From the NCBI GenBank assembly GCA_036946625.1, contig JAQIIU010000003.1:1811001-1875000 (forward strand): a DNA stretch of 64,000 nucleotides, written 5' to 3'. Positions 59,771 through 64,000 of the stretch are shown piece by piece (within the stretch, counting starts at the first letter, position 1; each line of letters opens with the position of its first letter). The notes beneath the pieces were generated by a model that made no database searches, was not told where the DNA came from, and saw only the letters and a program-made list of their open reading frames with translations. A program made the position numbers and the translations under genes. The DNA is from Methylorubrum populi (GTDB taxonomy: Bacteria > Pseudomonadota > Alphaproteobacteria > Rhizobiales > Beijerinckiaceae).

Positions 59771-60663
59771 TCTATACCCTGCGTCACCTGACGACCTACC
59801 GCTACGCCCGGACCGTCCGCTTCGCGCGCTGCAACCTGCGCCTGCGCCCCCGCGACGGCGAGGGCCAGCGGGTGCTGGAGAGCGCGCTCACCGTCGCGCC
59901 GGAGCCGACGCGCCGTCTGGAGCGGCGCGACTTCTTCGGCCTCGACACGCTGACCCTGACGCTGGACGAGCCCCACCGCGAATTCGCGGTCGAGGCCGTT
60001 TCCCGTGTCGCCGTGGAACGGCCGGCCCCGCCGCCGCCCGAGTCGGGCCCGTCCTGGGAGGCGATGCGTGCGGCGGCTCTGGCGCTGCCCACGCTCGGAC
60101 CGGACGGGCCAGCGCATTTCCAGTTCCCGAGCCAGCGGGTGCCGCTCGTGCCGGCGGTGACGGACTACGCCCGAAAGAGCTTTTCACCCGGGCGCAGCGC
60201 GCTGGGCGGTGCGGTCGAGCTGATGCACCGCATCCGCGAAGACTTCCGCTTCGACGCCAAGGCCACCACCGTCTCGACGCCGCTGGCGGACGCCTTCGCG
60301 CTGCGGGCGGGCGTGTGCCAGGACTTCGCCCACGTGATGATCGCGGGCCTTCGCGGCCTCGGCCTGCCGGCGGCCTATGTCAGCGGCTACCTGCGCACCC
60401 GGCCGCCCCCCGGCCGGCCGCGCCTGCGCGGCGCGGATGCCAGCCACGCCTGGGTGGCGCTGTGGTGCGGGCCGGACGCGGGGGAAGGCGGCTGGATCGG
60501 CCTCGACCCGACCAATGCCTGCGTCGTGCGCGACGACCACATCGTGGTGGCGCGCGGCCGCGACTACGGCGACGTGGCGCCGATCGACGGGATCGTCGCC
60601 TCGGCCGGGGCGCAGAAGCTCACCGTCGAGGTCGACGTCATCCCGGACGACGAAGCGGCCTGA
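59767..60663 (+). CDS. Transglutaminase-like cysteine peptidase family protein
   Basis: 298 aa with an N-terminal beta domain (YTLRHLTTYRYARTVRFARC) and a TGase core: C184 (RAGVCQDFAHVM), H227 (SHAWVALWC) and D247 (WIGLDPTN). Starts at TTG 59767, overlapping the previous stop (TTGA); no ATG lies near the conserved N-terminus. Third member of the coupled cluster. Confidence 0.87.
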   Translation: MIYTLRHLTTYRYARTVRFARCNLRLRPRDGEGQRVLESALTVAPEPTRRLERRDFFGLDTLTLTLDEPHREFAVEAVSRVAVERPAPPPPESGPSWEAMRAAALALPTLGPDGPAHFQFPSQRVPLVPAVTDYARKSFSPGRSALGGAVELMHRIREDFRFDAKATTVSTPLADAFALRAGVCQDFAHVMIAGLRGLGLPAAYVSGYLRTRPPPGRPRLRGADASHAWVALWCGPDAGEGGWIGLDPTNACVVRDDHIVVARGRDYGDVAPIDGIVASAGAQKLTVEVDVIPDDEAA

Positions 60664-60807
60664 GGGCCGCACGTCGGTATCGATGCGAACGCGGAGGAGG
60701 TCGCGCGAAGCCGGTCACGTCGCGCCTTGGACCCGCGACGGCACCGGAGGCGTCTCCGTCCAGGCGCCGACTCCCTCCGCCGACAGGATCGTCATGCGCT
60801 GCGCCGG

Positions 60808-62088
60808 TCAGCCGGACACCCCCGCGCGATACAGCCGCCCGCGCTCGGTCCAGGCGACGGTGAGCAGGGCGAGCCCGCCGAGCAGGGCGTAGCCGTAGGC
60901 CACCGGCATCACCGTGCCGTCGAAGGCGCGGCCGATCAGGAAGCCGCAGAAGGCCCCCAGGATCGTGGTGTAGAAGCCGAGGAACGACGAGGCGGTGCCG
61001 GCGATCGCCCCGAGCGGCTGGAGCGCCAGCGCGTTGAAGTTCGGCAGGGCGAAGCTGATCAGGAACTGGTTGAGCGCCAGCACCGACAGGAACAGCGCCA
61101 GCGGCGGATGCCCCTGGTAGTGCAGGCCGATGCCGACCTGCACCAGCCCGACCGCGGTGAAGGCGGTGACGCCGGCATGCGAGAGCGCGCGCATCCCGAG
61201 CCAGCGCACGATCCGGGAATTGATCAGCGTCGCCGCGCCCATGGCGCCGGCCACCACGCCGAAGGCGACGGGGAACAGGCCGCCGAGATGGTAGAGCCCG
61301 GTGTCGAACACCTGCTGGGCCGAGCCGACATAGCCCATGATGCAGCCCGTCAGCAGGCCGAGCGCCGTGGCGTAGCCGATCGCCGCGCGGGTGCGCAGCA
61401 CCGTGACGAGCGCCTGACCGGTCGCCCCGAGCGAGAGCGGGCGGCGGTATTCGGGGTGGAGCGTCTCGGGCATCCGCAGGGCGAACCACAGCGTGAGGAT
61501 GCCGCCGAGCGCCAGCATCGACACGAACACCCAGATCCACGAGCCGATGAGCAGCATGGTCGCGCCGATCGCCGGACCGAGCATCGGCACGATCAGGAAC
61601 ACCATCATGATCAGCGACATCACGCTCGCCATCTCGCGGCCCGAGAAGCGGTCGCGCACGATCGCGGTGGAGAGAACCCGGCCGCCGGCCGCGCCCATGC
61701 CCTGGATGATGCGGGAGGCGAGCAGCCACTCGAAGCTCGGCGCCAGCATCGAGAGGATGCAGCCCGCGGTGTAGATGCCGAGACTGATCAGCAGGGTCGG
61801 CCGCCGCCCGAGCGCGTCCGAGACCGGCCCGTAGACGATCTGCGCCAGCCCGAAGCCGATCATGTAGACGTAGACGAGGCGTTGCAGGCTGTTGGGGTCG
61901 GCGACCGAGAACCGCTCCTGGATCAGGGGAAACGCCGGCAGCAGGTTGTCGATCGACATGGCGGTGACCGCCATCATCAGCGCGACGATGCCGACGAACT
62001 CGGCGAAGCCCGGCCCGACCCAAGGGGGTGCGCCCGGCGAGGCCTCGGAGGCTGGGCTGCCGGGGATGGGCCGAGGGGAGGGTGTCAC
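60808..62088 (-). CDS. Bcr/CflA-type MFS drug exporter
   Basis: 426 aa, 12 helices, with MSIDNLLPAFPLIQERF near the first helix and YGPVSDALGRRPTLLISLGI, the motif A loop of MFS proteins. Bcr/CflA exporters pump bicyclomycin, sulfonamides or chloramphenicol; substrate here unknown. GTG 62088 start with a ~25-aa Pro-rich lead; a hairpin CCCTCCC/GGGAGGG lies upstream at 62134-62157. Confidence 0.85.
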   Translation of the reverse strand: MTPSPRPIPGSPASEASPGAPPWVGPGFAEFVGIVALMMAVTAMSIDNLLPAFPLIQERFSVADPNSLQRLVYVYMIGFGLAQIVYGPVSDALGRRPTLLISLGIYTAGCILSMLAPSFEWLLASRIIQGMGAAGGRVLSTAIVRDRFSGREMASVMSLIMMVFLIVPMLGPAIGATMLLIGSWIWVFVSMLALGGILTLWFALRMPETLHPEYRRPLSLGATGQALVTVLRTRAAIGYATALGLLTGCIMGYVGSAQQVFDTGLYHLGGLFPVAFGVVAGAMGAATLINSRIVRWLGMRALSHAGVTAFTAVGLVQVGIGLHYQGHPPLALFLSVLALNQFLISFALPNFNALALQPLGAIAGTASSFLGFYTTILGAFCGFLIGRAFDGTVMPVAYGYALLGGLALLTVAWTERGRLYRAGVSG

Positions 62089-62174
62089 GGTGGAGGCGCT
62101 TTCAGGGACGGCCGGGACAGGATACGGCGGGCTCCCTCCCGCCTCTGCGGGGGAGGGTGATCTCGATGCGGCGT

Positions 62175-62774
62175 TTACTTCTTATCCTCGCCACCGCCCA
62201 TCGCCGCGCTGAGCCGCGCGTAGTTCTTCGTCACCAGCGCGATGTTGCCCTCCGAGGGCTTGGCCGGCTCGCCGGCGGCCAGCGCCTCCCTGATCTCCTT
62301 GACCGCCTCGGTCTTCTCATTGGCGGGCATCGCCTTGTCGGCCTGCACCGCCGCGAGCTGCTTCTTCAGGAGCGGCGTGGGGCCGACATAGCTCTCGGTC
62401 TCGGGGTCGATGCCGCCGAGCACGGCATCGACGGTGTCGCTGGCGTCCTGGAACTCTTCGAGGCTCGCGAAGCCGTTCTTCTTCACGATCGCCTCGGCCT
62501 GGCCCTGGGCCTGCGCCTCGGCCTTCGGATCGGGCTTGTCGGGCGCGCCGCCGGACAGCTTGGCGAGTTCGGGCTGCGCCACGAGGAGACCGTCGATCTG
62601 TCCTTGCGTCAGTGCGATCTCCTTGCCCGCCTCCGGTGCCTCGGCCTGTCGGGCGGCCGGTTTCGCGGGCTGCTGGGCCGGAGGCTTGGCCTGCGCCGGC
62701 GCGGGCGCGGCGCAAAGGGCCGGCGTACCCGCGGCGAGGGCGACGGCGAGCAGGGTGCGCGAAAGGATCGTCAT
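62175..62774 (-). CDS. Secreted helical protein of unknown function
   Basis: 199 aa. Signal peptide (LSRTLLAVALAAGTPALCAA), an Ala/Pro/Gln/Lys linker, then a charged, mainly helical domain (EIALTQGQIDGLLVAQPELA, EAIVKKNGFASLEEFQDASD, LKKQLAAVQADKAM). The pattern resembles small periplasmic proteins of Rhizobiales with no assigned role. Convergent/divergent context gives no functional clue. Confidence 0.7.
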   Translation of the reverse strand: MTILSRTLLAVALAAGTPALCAAPAPAQAKPPAQQPAKPAARQAEAPEAGKEIALTQGQIDGLLVAQPELAKLSGGAPDKPDPKAEAQAQGQAEAIVKKNGFASLEEFQDASDTVDAVLGGIDPETESYVGPTPLLKKQLAAVQADKAMPANEKTEAVKEIREALAAGEPAKPSEGNIALVTKNYARLSAAMGGGEDKK

Positions 62775-62980
62775 GGTCGTCTTCTCTGCCTCTGGTGTCT
62801 CGTCGGCTGCGCGGAGGACGGGGCTGCCGCGTCGAGGCGGCCCTCACCCGCGCCGGGCGCTTCTCGCAGCGGGTCGCGGCGAAACCGTGATGGCACCCGC
62901 GCGGGCGGCCTGCATCGTGCGCCGGCGCATTTGCCACGCCGCAGCCGCAAAGCCGGCCTCTGCTTCCGTGCGATCCGCCG

Positions 62981-63034
62981 GCCCGTGAGGAGAGGGGAGC
63001 CCGTGAGGAGAGGGGAGCCCGTGAGGAGAGGGGA
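62981..63034 (+). repeat. Three 18-bp tandem repeats each carrying RBS and GTG
   Basis: GCCCGTGAGGAGAGGGGA occurs at 62981, 62999 and 63017, with a partial fourth at 63035. The period is a multiple of three, so the GTGs at 62985, 63003, 63021 and 63039 are in one frame with no stop between them; GAGGAGAGGGGAG precedes the last three. Confidence 0.92.
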
Positions 63035-63038
63035 GCCC

Positions 63039-64000
63039 GTGAGCCATGAAGCCGCACGCCCGTGCCATGCGCGGCCCATCCTCGCAGCGCTGTTCGCGGT
63101 TCTCGCCACCGCCCTCGCGGTGACCGCGGCAGGAGCGCAGGACCAGGCGGACAGGGCCGAGGCCCTGGTCGCGCCCTACGTCGGGGCCGGCCTGTTCTCC
63201 GGCGTCGTCCTCGTGGCCCGGGACGGGCGGCCGGTCTTCCGCCGGGCCTACGGCCTCGCCGACCGCGAATGGGAGATCGCCAACACGCCGCAGACCCATT
63301 TCCGCATCGGCTCGCTCACCAAGGCCTTCACGGCCGCCGCCGTGCTGACCCTCGCGGAGGCCGGCCGGCTCGGGCTCGACGATTCCGTGCGCCGCTGGGT
63401 GCCCTCCGTGCCGGAGGCCTGGGAGGGGGTGAGCCTGCGCCACCTGCTCCAGCACCGCTCGGGCATCATCAACTTCACGGCCCTGCCGAACTACTACGAC
63501 CAGATCGCCCGGGTCGATCACACGCCGGGGCAGATCGTGGCCCTGGCCGAGGGCGAGGCGCTGCTGTTCCCGCCCGGGACGCGGTTCGAGTACAGCAACA
63601 CCAACTACGTGCTGCTCGGCATGGCGATCGAGGCGGCCTCGGGCCTGCCGTACCCGCAATACCTGCGCGAAAAGATCCTGGCGCCGCTGGGGCTGAAGGA
63701 GACCGGCTACGACGACCTCACGGTCGTGCTGCCGCGCCGCGCCGCGGGCTACCGGCGGGGGCGGGCGCAGTGGCGCAACGCCGTGCCGATGGCGGCGAGT
63801 TCCGCCTACGCGGCGGGCGCGCTCTATTCCACGGTCGACGACCTGCTGGCCTGGGACAACGCGCTGGCCGGCACCCGCCTGCTCTCCGAGGCCTCGCGGG
63901 CGGCGATGTTCGACGATCGCGGCACCGGCTACGGCCTCGGCTGGTTCGTCGCCCACGCCTTCGGCAAGCCGGGGGAGCCGGGGAGCGGCCACCGCGTCCT
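63039..64000 (+). CDS. Serine hydrolase, beta-lactamase/PBP4*-like (3' partial)
   Basis: At least 320 aa; runs off the window. GTG 63039 is followed by a signal peptide (ILAALFAVLATALAVTAAGA). Class C beta-lactamase-like motifs: S92-LT-K95 in IGSLTKAF and Y185-SN in FEYSNTNY, with RHLLQHRSGI between them. Such enzymes include D-Ala peptidases, esterases and lactamases; which one cannot be told. Upstream in-frame GTGs at 63003 and 63021 have equally good ribosome binding sites and would add VRRGEP units. Confidence 0.82.
   Translation, partial: MSHEAARPCHARPILAALFAVLATALAVTAAGAQDQADRAEALVAPYVGAGLFSGVVLVARDGRPVFRRAYGLADREWEIANTPQTHFRIGSLTKAFTAAAVLTLAEAGRLGLDDSVRRWVPSVPEAWEGVSLRHLLQHRSGIINFTALPNYYDQIARVDHTPGQIVALAEGEALLFPPGTRFEYSNTNYVLLGMAIEAASGLPYPQYLREKILAPLGLKETGYDDLTVVLPRRAAGYRRGRAQWRNAVPMAASSAYAAGALYSTVDDLLAWDNALAGTRLLSEASRAAMFDDRGTGYGLGWFVAHAFGKPGEPGSGHRV

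Noticed and set aside
63039..64000. Calling the terminal gene an antibiotic-resistance beta-lactamase
   Set aside because: SxxK and YxN motifs are shared with esterases and D-Ala peptidases, and the KTG region lies outside or is not evident before the window end.

Overview
The window is high-GC alphaproteobacterial DNA and most resembles Methylobacterium/Methylorubrum. This rests on gene content (amide and urea use, cobF, ialB family, rlpA, a TGase/ATP-grasp cluster), a CtrA-type box, and a dispersed intergenic repeat family present in at least four good copies. The genus is an inference; there is no rRNA or other direct marker. No rRNA, tRNA or CRISPR array was seen.

Layout. 1-7000: a Tn7-like transposition operon tnsA-tnsB-tnsC-tniQ. 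Its last gene is broken by a 329-bp tandem array that carries remnants of an IS110-type transposase; a truncated ferredoxin-NADP reductase lies beyond it. 7520-15515 (minus strand): one long operon urtABCDE-fmdA-fmdB-amiE for uptake of urea/short-chain amides and their hydrolysis to ammonia. 15873-20166 (plus strand): divergent from it, a hybrid histidine kinase whose sensor part is an NCS1 permease-like membrane domain, followed by a LuxR-type response regulator. 20299-33936: mixed housekeeping genes (SDR, IalB-family protein, a 29-aa membrane peptide, cobF, a ClpP-fold protein, a PAS protein, a ParA/small DNA-binding-protein pair under a CtrA-type box, rlpA, a trpS fragment, a secreted protein, an ErpA-type Fe-S carrier, dGTPase, a glycine-rich secreted protein).

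34248-41046: thioesterase, argS, a SPOR-domain protein, nagZ and tatABC, a conserved alphaproteobacterial order in which I expected scpA/scpB between nagZ and tatA but found none. 41320-43327: a secreted protein and an exporter, converging on a strong hairpin. 43743-50648: a sulfonate operon (FMN reductase, ssuA, ssuC, ssuB, ssuD, a second ssuA and a FAD/NAD(P)-binding protein). 51202-52439: a small cysteine protein and a DUF2147 protein.

52569-60663: a zinc metallopeptidase divergent from a translationally coupled trio, TGase-DUF2126, ATP-grasp/alpha-E and a second TGase. This is a predicted peptide-ligation/cleavage system of unknown substrate. 60808-64000: a Bcr/CflA exporter, a secreted protein and the start of a serine beta-lactamase-like hydrolase, preceded by an 18-bp repeat that reiterates both ribosome binding site and GTG start.

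The most unusual items are the transporter-kinase paired with the amide/urea operon, the IS110-derived array inside tniQ, the ParA pair and tiny membrane peptide with CtrA-like boxes, and the reiterated RBS-GTG repeat. Nearly all long minus/plus ORFs that overlap real genes are GC-driven shadows and were left out.
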